From: Oxalobacteraceae bacterium OTU3CAMAD1
GTDB taxonomy: Bacteria > Pseudomonadota > Gammaproteobacteria > Burkholderiales > Burkholderiaceae_D
Direction of reading: 5' to 3'
DNA length: 64,000 nt
Assembly (NCBI GenBank): GCA_024123915.1
Contig: CP099650.1
Location: forward strand, 4,774,001-4,838,000
A program made the translations under genes and the position numbers. Positions 25,247 through 33,727 of this stretch are shown in pieces (positions within the stretch are counted from its first letter, which is position 1; the number at the start of each line of letters is the position of its first letter). Under the pieces are notes generated by a model that was not told where the DNA came from, searched no databases, and saw only the letters and a program-made list of their open reading frames with translations.

Positions 25247-27040
25247 TCAATTGCGCTCCCTGGCGCGGCGCGGATCGAGCTCCTTGATGCGGCGTCCGCT
25301 ATCAAGCAGGTCCTGGTTCCAGTCGGAGCTCGATTCGACGATGGTCGGCTTGATCAGCACCACCAGCTCGCGCTTCTGGATCACCTCGCCGGTGGCGCGG
25401 AACAGCGCGCCGACCACGGGAATGTCGCTCGCGCCCGGCACGCCGGATCGGTCGGACGTCGTCGCCTGGCGCATCAAGCCGCCGATGGCCACTACCTGGC
25501 CGTTCTGGCCGCGCACCATGCTGTCCATCTCGGAGGTCGACGACGCCGCCAACGGCAGGCTGAAGTTACCCAGGGTGCCCAGATTCACACCCTTGTTGAC
25601 GGTCGACACCTGGCTCACCGACGGGTGCACATGCAAGATGATGTTGCCGTGATCGTCGATCTGCGGCGTCACGTCCAGCACCACGCCGGAGAAGAACGGC
25701 TGCAAAGTCAGCGTCGGCGTGGTCACGCCGTTGCCGTTGCCGCTGGTCGTCGTCGTGGTGCTGATGCCGGTGACGAAGAACTCGTCGGTGCCGATCTTGA
25801 GCAGCGCCTTCTGATTATTCAAGGTCGCGATGCGCGGGCTCGACAAGACGTGCACGGTGCCCTGTCCTTCCAGGAAGGAAATCAGCGCCGCGAAATTGCT
25901 GGTCTGGAAGGCCAGGCCGAATAGCGAGCCGACCGCGTCGGATACGGCGCCGAGCGACGCGCCCGGCACGGCCACGGTGCCGGCGGGGCCGGAGCTGGTC
26001 AGCGAACCGGTGGCGCTCACGCCCAGCGGCGTCAACGATGAGCCCGGTTGTACCAGTCCGGCCGAGATGCGGCTATTCGTGCTGAGCTTGCCGAAGGCGG
26101 CCCAGTTGATGCCGCTCTGGAAGTTGCTGTTCAACTCCACCTCAAGGATCTTCGCCTCCAGGATCACCTGGCGGTCGACCGACAACTGGGTCGCGCGCAG
26201 GTACTGGTCGACGTTGCGCAGCTCGTCGGGCATGGCGCGGATCACGATCACGCCCGACTGCGGGCTGATGGTCACGCTGCGGCCTTCCTTGCCAGGCTCG
26301 ATGATCGCCTCCAGCGCCGTCTTGAGCTCCAGCCAGAAATCGCTGCCGGATGTGGTTTGCACATTGGCCGCGTCCCGCTGGCTCTGGTTGCCGCCGGAGT
26401 TGTTGCCATTGTTACCGTTGTTACCCGAGTTGTCGTTGTTATTGTTCGAGTTATTGTTGTTGCCCGAATTGTTTTGCGACCCGCTGTTGCTGGTGCCGGC
26501 GCTCGCCACCGACGTCGACGACACGCGCAGGCTCGACACGCCCTTGCGGATCGCCGTCAGGTAATTGACCTTGAACATCTTGGTCTGCATCGTCAACGGA
26601 CGGATGTAGATGCGCGTGCCGTCGATCTTGTAGTCGTAGCCGTACAGCTCGCGCACCGCGTCGAGCGCCTCGACCAGGGTGACATCCTTCAGGTTGGCGG
26701 TGATGGTGCCCGTCACCTCCGGATTGATCAGCATGTTGTAGCGTGTGCCGGCCACGATGGAGTTGAAGAACTGCTGCACCGGCACGTTGTTGAACGACAC
26801 GTTGAAGCGCTCCTCCAGCACCGCGCGCGCCTTCGGCAACTGCTCGGCCAGCTGCGACACCGGCGGCAGCAAGGCGCTCGCCACGGCGTCGGCCTGCGCG
26901 GCGGCCGGCGGCTTGGCCTTGAGCGCCGTCTCGACCTCGGCATTGATCTTGTTGTAGGTATCGCGCTTGGGCGGCGTCGAGCAGCCGTTCAGCAGCAGCG
27001 TCGTCAGGATGGCGATGGTCAGTATTTTTTGCATATGCAT
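25247..27040 (-). CDS. mshL: MSHA pilus secretin MshL
   Basis: 597-aa outer-membrane secretin of the pilus. Lipoprotein signal with lipobox LLNGC. N-terminal STN/secretin-type domain (FNVSFNNVPVQQFFNSIVAGTRYNMLINPEV), a low-complexity Asn/Gly/Ser linker (about residues 178-220), then the conserved secretin core with VLSSPRIATLNNQKALL and a C-terminal beta-lip (VVAIGGLMRQ, GALFRATGEVIQKRELVVLIKPTIVE). Start at 27040, with a second in-frame ATG two codons later. Between mshK and mshM as in other MSHA loci. Paralogue at 38649-40553. Confidence 0.93.
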   Translation of the reverse strand: MHMQKILTIAILTTLLLNGCSTPPKRDTYNKINAEVETALKAKPPAAAQADAVASALLPPVSQLAEQLPKARAVLEERFNVSFNNVPVQQFFNSIVAGTRYNMLINPEVTGTITANLKDVTLVEALDAVRELYGYDYKIDGTRIYIRPLTMQTKMFKVNYLTAIRKGVSSLRVSSTSVASAGTSNSGSQNNSGNNNNSNNNNDNSGNNGNNGNNSGGNQSQRDAANVQTTSGSDFWLELKTALEAIIEPGKEGRSVTISPQSGVIVIRAMPDELRNVDQYLRATQLSVDRQVILEAKILEVELNSNFQSGINWAAFGKLSTNSRISAGLVQPGSSLTPLGVSATGSLTSSGPAGTVAVPGASLGAVSDAVGSLFGLAFQTSNFAALISFLEGQGTVHVLSSPRIATLNNQKALLKIGTDEFFVTGISTTTTTSGNGNGVTTPTLTLQPFFSGVVLDVTPQIDDHGNIILHVHPSVSQVSTVNKGVNLGTLGNFSLPLAASSTSEMDSMVRGQNGQVVAIGGLMRQATTSDRSGVPGASDIPVVGALFRATGEVIQKRELVVLIKPTIVESSSDWNQDLLDSGRRIKELDPRRARERN

Positions 27041-27044
27041 TCGT

Positions 27045-27422
27045 TTAACGTTGATGAACGGGCGTTTTGCCGCCCGTTCCGGTATCGGGGAACAAGGTCA
27101 GCACCTGTTTCTCCCGTCCGCGTTGCAACACCACTTGGTTCTTGCCGATGTTCACCAGCACGGCGCCGTTGAGCTTGTCGCCCTTGCGCAAGGTCTGGCC
27201 GTCGATCACCGCCACCTCGCGCCCGCGCGTGCCGATCAGGATCGACTGCAAGCGCGGGCCGGCGCTGACGACCGGCGCATCGGCTGCACCCGGCGCCAGC
27301 AGGCGCGCTTCCGGCGGCGGCTGGGTCGGATCGGCAAGGGTCTGCGCTTGCGGCGTCGGCGCGGCCAGAACCAGCGCCCACAACGTCCCGGCCAACCAAG
27401 CGCGTTGTACGGCGGCGCTCAT
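27045..27422 (-). CDS. mshK: MSHA biogenesis protein MshK (PilP/GspC-like)
   Basis: 125 aa. Signal or anchor helix (RAWLAGTLWALVLAAPTPQAQ), then ADPTQPPPEARL and a small periplasmic domain LQSILIGTRGREVAVIDGQTLRKGDKLNGAVLV. This domain resembles the HR domain of GspC and PilP, which links the inner-membrane platform to the secretin. ATGA overlap with mshJ. The position in the operon supports the assignment. Confidence 0.85.
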   Translation of the reverse strand: MSAAVQRAWLAGTLWALVLAAPTPQAQTLADPTQPPPEARLLAPGAADAPVVSAGPRLQSILIGTRGREVAVIDGQTLRKGDKLNGAVLVNIGKNQVVLQRGREKQVLTLFPDTGTGGKTPVHQR

Positions 27423-28165
27423 AGCTTCATCCATTTCTGGTCCAGACTCAGCGTGTATAAGGTCAAGGTCAGGCGCGAGTTCGGGTACTGCTGCGCGTCC
27501 AGGCTGGCCTTGCCCCAGAACAGTTGAACCGGCAATGCCTCCAGCGCGGCCATGTAGCTGATCATGTCCAGGTAGCTGCCCTGCAAGACGATTTCCACGC
27601 CGTGCCGATACAGCAGCTCGCGCGGCTTCTGCGCGGCGGCTGGCGGGGGTGGCTGATTTGGCTGGGCCGGGGCGGCCACCGGCGCGGCGCCGCCGGCAAC
27701 GGGTGGCGCGGATGCGGCGAAGCTCTCGTTCATGCCCGTGACCGGCAAGGTTTTCATCGCCATCAAACGCAACTTCCCATGGCCGCTGAGCAGGTTTTCC
27801 AGCAACGGCGCGATCTTCTCCGGCGCCACCAATCCTTTTTGCACCGCCAGCAAGCCCGCGCTGATGCGGTCGATCTCGGCACGGGCCGCCAGCAACCGGG
27901 CGCGCTCCTGGGCATCCGGGTCGAGGTTGAAGCCTTGCGCCTTGGCCGTGATTTCCAGGTCGATGCCGGCGATCTGGTTTTGCTGCTGTTTGATCTGCGC
28001 CAGCAGCAGTTTTTGCTTCGCCAGCATCGGCTCGACCGCCATCGTAAAAATCAGGAACAGGATCGCCGCCGTCACCGCCACGAACACCATCGCCCGCTCG
28101 CGCAAGGTCATCGCGTCCAGCTTGGTGCTCAGCTTCAGCCATTGCTGTTGCAGTGGTTGCTTCAT
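27419..28165 (-). CDS. mshJ: MSHA biogenesis protein MshJ (PilO/GspM-like)
   Basis: 248-aa bitopic inner-membrane protein. Short cytoplasmic tail, transmembrane helix at about 26-44 (MVFVAVTAAILFLIFTMAV), coiled coil (KQKLLLAQIKQQQNQIAGIDLEI), and a periplasmic ferredoxin-like domain with a Pro/Ala-rich insertion (VAAPAQPNQPPPPAAAQ). Forms the alignment complex with PilN- and PilM-like partners. Coupled to its neighbours by ATGA overlaps on both sides. Confidence 0.87.
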   Translation of the reverse strand: MKQPLQQQWLKLSTKLDAMTLRERAMVFVAVTAAILFLIFTMAVEPMLAKQKLLLAQIKQQQNQIAGIDLEITAKAQGFNLDPDAQERARLLAARAEIDRISAGLLAVQKGLVAPEKIAPLLENLLSGHGKLRLMAMKTLPVTGMNESFAASAPPVAGGAAPVAAPAQPNQPPPPAAAQKPRELLYRHGVEIVLQGSYLDMISYMAALEALPVQLFWGKASLDAQQYPNSRLTLTLYTLSLDQKWMKL

Positions 28166-28860
28166 TGCTCGGCCCTCGCCACGGCTGTCGATTGCAGGCT
28201 GAATTGCACGAAAGGCGCCGTGGTCGCCACCGGTGCGGCGGGTGCTGGCGCGGCCGTCGGAGCGGCTGCACCGGTCCCGGGAGGCGGCGCGGCGGCCGGC
28301 ATCAGTTGCGCGTCCGGCCGTGAAATATCGAGGCTGGCGAAACTCTTGCCGTGCATAACCCGCTCCGACTTCAAGCGAGCGATGTAGGCCGGTATCAAGG
28401 TCGGCTGCATCGCGCGTCCCTGGACGCCGATATCGTTGCCCGCGCCGACGATGGACACGCCGGTCAACCACAGCCCGCTGACGTTCTGCCGCGAAAACGC
28501 GCGGAAATATTCCGCATAGCCAGCCGCGTTGCCCAGCGTGCCGTCGCGCAGCACCGCTTCCACTTGTTGCAGCGACTTCAGTTCCGATTCGGCCTGGGCG
28601 ACCTCGGTCGCGATGGTGGCGCTTTTCTGGCGTGGCGCGAACTGCTTGTTGGCCTCCACCAGGCGGCGCTCGCGGTCGGCCAACAAGGTTTTGCCCGATG
28701 CCGCCGAGCGTTCCAGATCGGCCACGCGCTGGCCGGCGTACCACGTCAGCAGCAGCGCGCCGGCGACGATGACGCCCAGCGCCTCGGCCATCGGCAACGC
28801 CGTGAACACCTTCTTCTGCTTGAGGAAGATGGGGTTGAACAGGTTGATCTGCTGGCTCAC
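28162..28860 (-). CDS. PilN-like pilus assembly protein (MshI2)
   Basis: 232 aa. The start MSQQINLFNPIFLKQKKVF contains the INLFNP motif that PilN uses to bind the groove of PilM-like proteins. One transmembrane helix (about 28-44), a coiled coil, a periplasmic domain (VSGLWLTGVSIVG) and an Ala/Pro-rich stretch (about 190-218) follow. ATGA overlaps link it to mshI upstream and mshJ downstream. In the second machine this function is fused to the PilM-like protein (45194-46801). Confidence 0.87.
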   Translation of the reverse strand: MSQQINLFNPIFLKQKKVFTALPMAEALGVIVAGALLLTWYAGQRVADLERSAASGKTLLADRERRLVEANKQFAPRQKSATIATEVAQAESELKSLQQVEAVLRDGTLGNAAGYAEYFRAFSRQNVSGLWLTGVSIVGAGNDIGVQGRAMQPTLIPAYIARLKSERVMHGKSFASLDISRPDAQLMPAAAPPPGTGAAAPTAAPAPAAPVATTAPFVQFSLQSTAVARAEQ

Positions 28861-29801
28861 AGCACCACCTCCTCGTGACGCAGGGCCGCGCCCAGGGTCA
28901 GGAAGAAACGCTGCTGCTGCTCGACGTCCAACAGCGCCGGCGCCTTGCTCAGATCGAACACATCCTCGAGCCCCATCGCCTCGACCGGCATGTACAGGTT
29001 GGCCGCCAAATACTCGTGCAAGCCCTGCGCGCCGGTCGGCGCCAGCAGCAGCTTGATCACGTTGACGTAGTTGAACTGGCGGTCGAAGTGATCCAGCGAG
29101 CGCTGCAGCTCAAGGGTGATCTTGTCGAAGCAGGTCTGCTGCTTGTCGGTGTCCGGTTCCAGCAACTGCGGCAAGGTCACGTCGATGCGGCGCGACAGGT
29201 ACAGCTCGCCCTTGAAGGTGATCGTCAGCAGGCCGCCGTCGCCGTCGAACGACAGCATCGCCAGGCCCCGGCCCTCGGTCTCCAGCAACGCCGAAATATT
29301 CCGCTGCGCCATTTCCGGGATATCGATGACGTTCAGTTCGATCTTCGCCTCGGCGAACAGGCCCTGGCGCGCCTGGATCAGCGCGTTGCGCGCGGCGATG
29401 GCGAACATCGAATGGGCGCGCGACGGCGCGTTCGGGTCGATAGGGATGTCGAGCACGTCGATCGTGGCGTCGTCGACATGGAAATCGAGCATATCCTTCA
29501 AGCGCCAGCGCACCGCCGTTTTCAATTCATCCTGTGGGACGTTGGGGGCGTCGACCGTCAGCATCTGGTACTCGCCGCCGCTCAGCATCGTGCCGAAAAG
29601 GAAATTGGCGGCCTTCAAATCCTTGCTCACTTTTTCCAGCGATTCGGATGACAGGCTGGCATTGGACGGATAGAACGACGAAAGCTCGACCACCGCCTTG
29701 GCGTCGCGCACGCGCTGCACGCGGCCAGCGCAGATGCCGTCGCGGTGGAACGAGACAGTCAACCAGCCATCCTTCTTTTTGCTTCTTTTGAGGAATCCCA
29801 T
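28857..29801 (-). CDS. mshI: MSHA biogenesis protein MshI (PilM-like)
   Basis: 314-aa cytoplasmic actin-like (PilM/GspL-N) protein with no transmembrane segment. Features: MGFLKRSKKKDGWLTVSFHRDG start, AVRWRLKDMLDFHVDDATIDVLDIP, a central FAIAARNALIQARQGLF, and C-terminal ALRHEEVVL. First gene of the I-N half of the locus. It is separated from mshP by a 136-bp AT-rich gap with a TATAAT, so it may start a new transcript. Confidence 0.87.
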   Translation of the reverse strand: MGFLKRSKKKDGWLTVSFHRDGICAGRVQRVRDAKAVVELSSFYPSNASLSSESLEKVSKDLKAANFLFGTMLSGGEYQMLTVDAPNVPQDELKTAVRWRLKDMLDFHVDDATIDVLDIPIDPNAPSRAHSMFAIAARNALIQARQGLFAEAKIELNVIDIPEMAQRNISALLETEGRGLAMLSFDGDGGLLTITFKGELYLSRRIDVTLPQLLEPDTDKQQTCFDKITLELQRSLDHFDRQFNYVNVIKLLLAPTGAQGLHEYLAANLYMPVEAMGLEDVFDLSKAPALLDVEQQQRFFLTLGAALRHEEVVL

Positions 29802-29853
29802 ACCAGCGACCTAAATGGTTACCAGCACACGAAGTTTACGCGCTAGTTGGTTG

Positions 29854-29859
29854 ATTATA
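29854..29859 (-). promoter_or_regulatory. -10 box for the mshI-mshN half-operon
   Basis: TATAAT on the minus strand 53 bp before mshI in an AT-rich gap; a TTGGCA lies 20 bp upstream (long spacing). A weak CACAT/ATGTG hairpin followed by T-rich sequence (about 29903-29927) could terminate the upstream pilin transcripts. Confidence 0.45.
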
Positions 29860-29937
29860 TTCAAGTTACACCGCTCGTTTGCCAAAAATTAATAGTAATG
29901 CCACAAAAACACACACATTGTCATGTGGCTTGTTTCT

Positions 29938-30429
29938 TTATAGCTGCGCATTGATCGTTCGTTGCACATAGTCGGGACCGGGGACGGCGTTGTTCGGGCA
30001 CGCACCGTTAGGGCCGGGCTGGTTGCAGGCGCTGACGGTGATCCTGATGCCGTTAGCGGTCGGATCAGCCTGCCCGGCTGCTGGGTTGCCGTATCCGGCA
30101 GCGGGAGCTGTACAAGTCACGGTTACGGTAAAGGCCGACAAAGTTGGGGCCGGCAAGCCAAACGAAATCGCAATTGCCGGTGTTAGCCCACAGCCGAGGG
30201 GATCTGCGGCCAATCCGCCCCCCGTTTGCAAGCTTGTAAACAGCGCCCATTCCATACCCGCCCGCGCCGCCTGATACGCGCGCGCGCCCTGCTCGTCCTG
30301 CGACGCGCTGGCTTGCTGCGAGGTCGTCAGCGACACCACGGCAACCGCCAGCCCGGCGAGCACCACCAGTAGAAAGATGGCCGTCACCAGCGCGACGCCA
30401 CCCGACTTTCGGATCATCCGCAGCTTCAT
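29938..30429 (-). CDS. mshP: MSHA minor pilin MshP (PilX-like)
   Basis: 163 aa. Basic leader (MKLRMIRKSGG) then a hydrophobic helix VALVTAIFLLVVLAGLAVAVVSL lacking the Glu5 of typical prepilins, as in MshP/PilX proteins; SQQASASQDEQGARAYQAARAGMEWALF follows. Four Cys (C99, C118, C141, C149 by my count) probably form disulfides. ATGA overlap with mshO. Last gene of the pilin half; no MshQ gene follows. Confidence 0.85.
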   Translation of the reverse strand: MKLRMIRKSGGVALVTAIFLLVVLAGLAVAVVSLTTSQQASASQDEQGARAYQAARAGMEWALFTSLQTGGGLAADPLGCGLTPAIAISFGLPAPTLSAFTVTVTCTAPAAGYGNPAAGQADPTANGIRITVSACNQPGPNGACPNNAVPGPDYVQRTINAQL

Positions 30430-31346
30430 GGCGTATTGTCCACATGGATTTGATGCGTCAGCGTGACGATTTCCACGGCGTTGCCGCCATTGACATCGGG
30501 GCGGCCCAGCACAAGATTCAAACCTATCAGCGCGGCCTGCTGGTTGCCGAAACCGTTGATGGAGAAATTGCAAGCGACCACGTTGTTGGCCAGTAGATCG
30601 CCGGCGGCGGCAGTGGGAGTAGGCTGGGCAGCGAAAAAGTTGGCCGCCACGGACCGCGTCAAGGTGCCCCTGCCGTTCGCCAGCCCCTGGCAGCGAAAGG
30701 TCACCGGCTCCGTGACCACTTGGAACCGCTGGCCCGGCGAAGTATTTGGATTGGGAGACGCAAACGGATTGCGGCCATTGCCAGCCGAGTCACCATCCAG
30801 ATACCGCTCATAAGAAATGGTACGGGGGCCGGCAGCAGTAACGCGCGCGAGATTGGTGCGCGAATAGGCGTCGGCACCGACATTGGCAAAGCCGGGACCA
30901 AGGTTATAGATGACGATATAGTTATTTGCCGCCCCCGAAAAAGTGAGTGTAGGCATCGGCCCGATCACATTGAACGGCAATGCGACAGGGTCTATGAAGC
31001 TCAACGGCGTACCGTTGGCGGTATTGTCCTCGACCGACAGATACTGGCCACCGGAAATAGTCGGAATAAACTCCAACCACCAGACACCATTATTCACCGT
31101 CAGGCGCACGCTGTTGGGCAACGCGGTGCGCAGTTCGCGGGCCATGCGGCGCAACGCCAGGTCGGCCGCGTCGCTTAGCTCGGCACGCGCGGCGGCGTCG
31201 GTATAGTTCTGCACTGGTCGACGAATGAACAGCACCATGATGCCAGCCAGAATGCCGGTGACGACCATGACGACAACCGCTTCCACCAGCGTGAAACCGC
31301 GCTGGTGAATCGCAAACTTCCGTAAATGTCGAAGGCTGGTTTTCAT
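30426..31346 (-). CDS. mshO: MSHA minor pilin MshO
   Basis: 306 aa. Prepilin leader ending QRG, cleavage before FTLVEAVVVMVVTGILAGIM with Glu5. The body continues RAELSDAADLALRRMARELRTALPNSVRLT, the PilW/MshO-type helix extension, then a large globular domain. Lies between mshD and mshP, as in Vibrio. Confidence 0.88.
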   Translation of the reverse strand: MKTSLRHLRKFAIHQRGFTLVEAVVVMVVTGILAGIMVLFIRRPVQNYTDAAARAELSDAADLALRRMARELRTALPNSVRLTVNNGVWWLEFIPTISGGQYLSVEDNTANGTPLSFIDPVALPFNVIGPMPTLTFSGAANNYIVIYNLGPGFANVGADAYSRTNLARVTAAGPRTISYERYLDGDSAGNGRNPFASPNPNTSPGQRFQVVTEPVTFRCQGLANGRGTLTRSVAANFFAAQPTPTAAAGDLLANNVVACNFSINGFGNQQAALIGLNLVLGRPDVNGGNAVEIVTLTHQIHVDNTP

Positions 31347-31350
31347 GGGC

Positions 31351-31992
31351 TTAGTAGGTCGGCGCGTACCGCGTGCGGTAGCCGTCCAGCTGAATAGTCA
31401 AGCCGGGGCCGTATGTTGTGACGATAGTGATGCGCAATACCTGAAGGTTGTTGGCCGCGGATACGATGTTGCGTCCGTTCGGTCCGAGGGCGCCATTGCC
31501 GTTTGGCGAGCCGGCTGGACCCAGCACGTTGACTTCGACCGTCGTCGTTATCGGCCCCAGCGAGTTGTTTCCCATGACGTCGAGGCCCAGCGCACTGCCG
31601 TTTACATCCCGATCCACGCCGTTCGCATCGGCGAAGCTGGGCTGGGGTGTCCCAGGCTGCGTCACATAATCGGCGACGCTGGCATAGGGACGCCGCGCGC
31701 CGTTCGGACGCTGACCAAACGCCGCGACTCCCCCAGGCGTGGCGCACCCGTCTTGCGTAGTTGCCGCACCGTAGTTGGCGTCGGTGGGCGCGCAAAAAGT
31801 AAGGCCGGCCGATTGCACTTCCTCCATGTAGGCCTCGGCGATCAGCATCGCCTGCTTGCGACGCAGCGGATCGGCGCTGGACTTCGTGCCGATGTTCAGA
31901 ACGCCGATAATGCCGGCGGCGGCCACGCCCATGATCACCATGAACAGCACAAGTTCGATGATGGTGAGGCCACGCTGGCGTTTAGAAGACAT
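31351..31992 (-). CDS. mshD: MSHA minor pilin MshD
   Basis: 213 aa. Short leader MSSKRQRG, then LTIIELVLFMVIMGVAAAGIIGVL with Glu5. RRKQAMLIAEAYMEEVQSAGLTFC follows, typical of MshD/PilV-like minor pilins. Starts 11 bases inside the end of mshC and stops 4 bases before mshO, so it is tightly packed in the operon. Confidence 0.87.
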   Translation of the reverse strand: MSSKRQRGLTIIELVLFMVIMGVAAAGIIGVLNIGTKSSADPLRRKQAMLIAEAYMEEVQSAGLTFCAPTDANYGAATTQDGCATPGGVAAFGQRPNGARRPYASVADYVTQPGTPQPSFADANGVDRDVNGSALGLDVMGNNSLGPITTTVEVNVLGPAGSPNGNGALGPNGRNIVSAANNLQVLRITIVTTYGPGLTIQLDGYRTRYAPTY

Positions 31993-32584
31993 AGCCAGTC
32001 TCTGCTACCACCGTGACCCGATAGACGCTGCCGCCGCTAGTGCCGCTGGTGAAGGTCAACGTCAATGGCCCGACAAAGCTCGAGAATGCATTAAGCGCGA
32101 CATCGTAGTTTAAGGGACGGCCCATAGGGTCGAAAGAGAAAATGCCGTTGGCTGGCGTGCCGGCGACGGCCATGTTAGCGGGCGTGCCTTCGCACATCCA
32201 GTTAGCGACATAGACGTTGCCGAGTGTGCAGGCGGCGCGCGTTGCGGTGCTGCCGCTGTTGCTGCCGCCGGGCGCGAAAGCCAGGGCAGCGGCGGCGTTG
32301 CAGTTTGAGGTGAAACACACGGCAAATCTCGCTGGCGTCGCGACGACGAAGACTCGCCGGTTTTGTGCGATGGCGAGTTTCTGGGCGTAACGGATGAGGG
32401 ACTTGGTCTGATCGGAATAGGCGCGCCCGGCGAACGTATCGCCATCAAAAAACCGCGACGCACCGATGGCACCGAGGATGCCAATGACGATTATCACAAC
32501 CACCAGTTCGACCATCGTGAAGCCAGCATGTCGCCGTCCAGCCCTGGTAGTATCTGAACGGCGCCGCAACACTGACGTTTTCAC
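31982..32584 (-). CDS. mshC: MSHA minor pilin MshC
   Basis: 200 aa. Leader of about 19 residues (many Arg) ending HAG, then FTMVELVVVIIVIGILGAIGASRFF. The helix continues into DQTKSLIRYAQKLAIAQNRRVFV, typical of FimT/GspH-like and MshC pilins. Four Cys in the globular part. Follows mshA by 21 bp. Confidence 0.86.
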   Translation of the reverse strand: MKTSVLRRRSDTTRAGRRHAGFTMVELVVVIIVIGILGAIGASRFFDGDTFAGRAYSDQTKSLIRYAQKLAIAQNRRVFVVATPARFAVCFTSNCNAAAALAFAPGGSNSGSTATRAACTLGNVYVANWMCEGTPANMAVAGTPANGIFSFDPMGRPLNYDVALNAFSSFVGPLTLTFTSGTSGGSVYRVTVVAETGYVF

Positions 32585-32605
32585 CGCCGCCCCGGAATAC
32601 AGCGA

Positions 32606-33136
32606 TTACTGGCAGTTGTTCTGCGTAGGCAGAGCCGAAATAACCGGGGGCGTGTTCGCATTTACGGCGGCGGTATAGGAGATGAAGCAGTTCACCGCAC
32701 GGGCAGTACCGGCCACGCTGCCAGGAATGACGACAAAACCATTGGCGGGAATTGCCGGCGTTGTCCCGGTGGCTGCGGCTCCGGCAACGCTTGGGAGGAC
32801 CGTGTAATCAGGAGCCACCAAACCGGCTGCTGTCGCGGTCTCGATCGCGCCATTGGGATAGCCATTGGCAACGGTAACGATAATGCTCTCATTGGTAAAG
32901 GTTCCCTGATTAGGTTGCACCAGTGATTGACCGTGAACCATGGCAACTGTGCTTCCCAACGCTCCCCGAGCGGCGCCCAAGGCTGCCACTCGCGCATCAC
33001 CGCCCAAGTTCGCAAAACGTGGCAACGCGGTCGCCGCCAGAATGCCGAGGATCACAATCACGACGATCAATTCGATCAGCGTGAAGCCCGACTGCGCTGC
33101 TGGTTTACGGAATGCGCTCATCGCTGCCTTGTTCAT
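32606..33136 (-). CDS. mshA: Major MSHA pilin MshA
   Basis: 176 aa. Prepilin with leader MNKAAMSAFRKPAAQSG, cleaved before FTLIELIVVIVILGILAATALPRF. Two Cys near the end (NCFISYT ... QNNCQ) would close the C-terminal disulfide loop of type IVa pilins. The start at 33136 is favoured by GGAG with 8-base spacing; a GTG two codons earlier is in frame. Position, length and Ala/Gly-rich body fit the major subunit. Local GC is lower than in the flanking machinery genes. Confidence 0.88.
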   Translation of the reverse strand: MNKAAMSAFRKPAAQSGFTLIELIVVIVILGILAATALPRFANLGGDARVAALGAARGALGSTVAMVHGQSLVQPNQGTFTNESIIVTVANGYPNGAIETATAAGLVAPDYTVLPSVAGAAATGTTPAIPANGFVVIPGSVAGTARAVNCFISYTAAVNANTPPVISALPTQNNCQ

Positions 33137-33188
33137 TTTCACTTCTCCAAGTCGTCCATTAAGTTGAAGAAAGACGGCGCGGATTGCG

Positions 33189-33707
33189 TCAGTCTCTCAC
33201 TTGCTCAAAGGCCACACCGAGGGGTTCTGGTGCGCCTGACGGCTTGGCGGGGCTATGGGGCAAGCGAAGTAATTTTACCTTGAATTTCAAACGTTTCGTG
33301 GGAGCATCTAAAAATCCGCGGCTAATATTTAACAAAAAAATCACGGATTTATCACTTCGATCAAACGCCCAATTTCCTTCGCCGATGTCGGCGTCGCTAG
33401 GGGAAAAGTACTCGCCGACATAATTGGCAGGCTTGTCTTTCAGCCAATCAAACGGATTTTGTTCGGCCAACATGGTTAAATCTATCGTTCCACCGGGCAA
33501 TTTCCCGTGCGCAACCTTAATTTCTAAGGCAGTTCGCACATTCGCCACCGTCATTCGCATGGCGGCCTCGTTCGCCTCGCCCTGATAATGCCAAATTCGT
33601 TGCAGCAAAACCGTGGTCAAGATGCCCACAATTACGACGATCAACGCGAATTCCAGCAAACTGGCGCCGCGTTGTTTCTGCGTCACAAATGTTGGTAAGA
33701 AAATCAA
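33189..33707 (-). CDS. MSHA pilin-like protein (MshB/MshF position)
   Basis: 172 aa. Leader ending KQRG, then ASLLEFALIVVIVGILTTVLL with a Glu at position 5 of the mature form and Ala rather than Phe at position 1. The globular part (NPFDWLKDKPANYVGEYFSPSDADIGEGNWAFDRSDKSVIFLLN) matches the small MshF/MshB-type or GspG-like fold in length. The TTG start is supported by GAGG at 6 bases; a GTG seven codons in would leave a 7-residue leader. Lies between mshG and mshA, where Vibrio has mshF and mshB. Lower GC than its neighbours. Confidence 0.75.
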   Translation of the reverse strand: MIFLPTFVTQKQRGASLLEFALIVVIVGILTTVLLQRIWHYQGEANEAAMRMTVANVRTALEIKVAHGKLPGGTIDLTMLAEQNPFDWLKDKPANYVGEYFSPSDADIGEGNWAFDRSDKSVIFLLNISRGFLDAPTKRLKFKVKLLRLPHSPAKPSGAPEPLGVAFEQVRD

Positions 33708-33727
33708 CTAACGCCTCGTTTCCGGCA

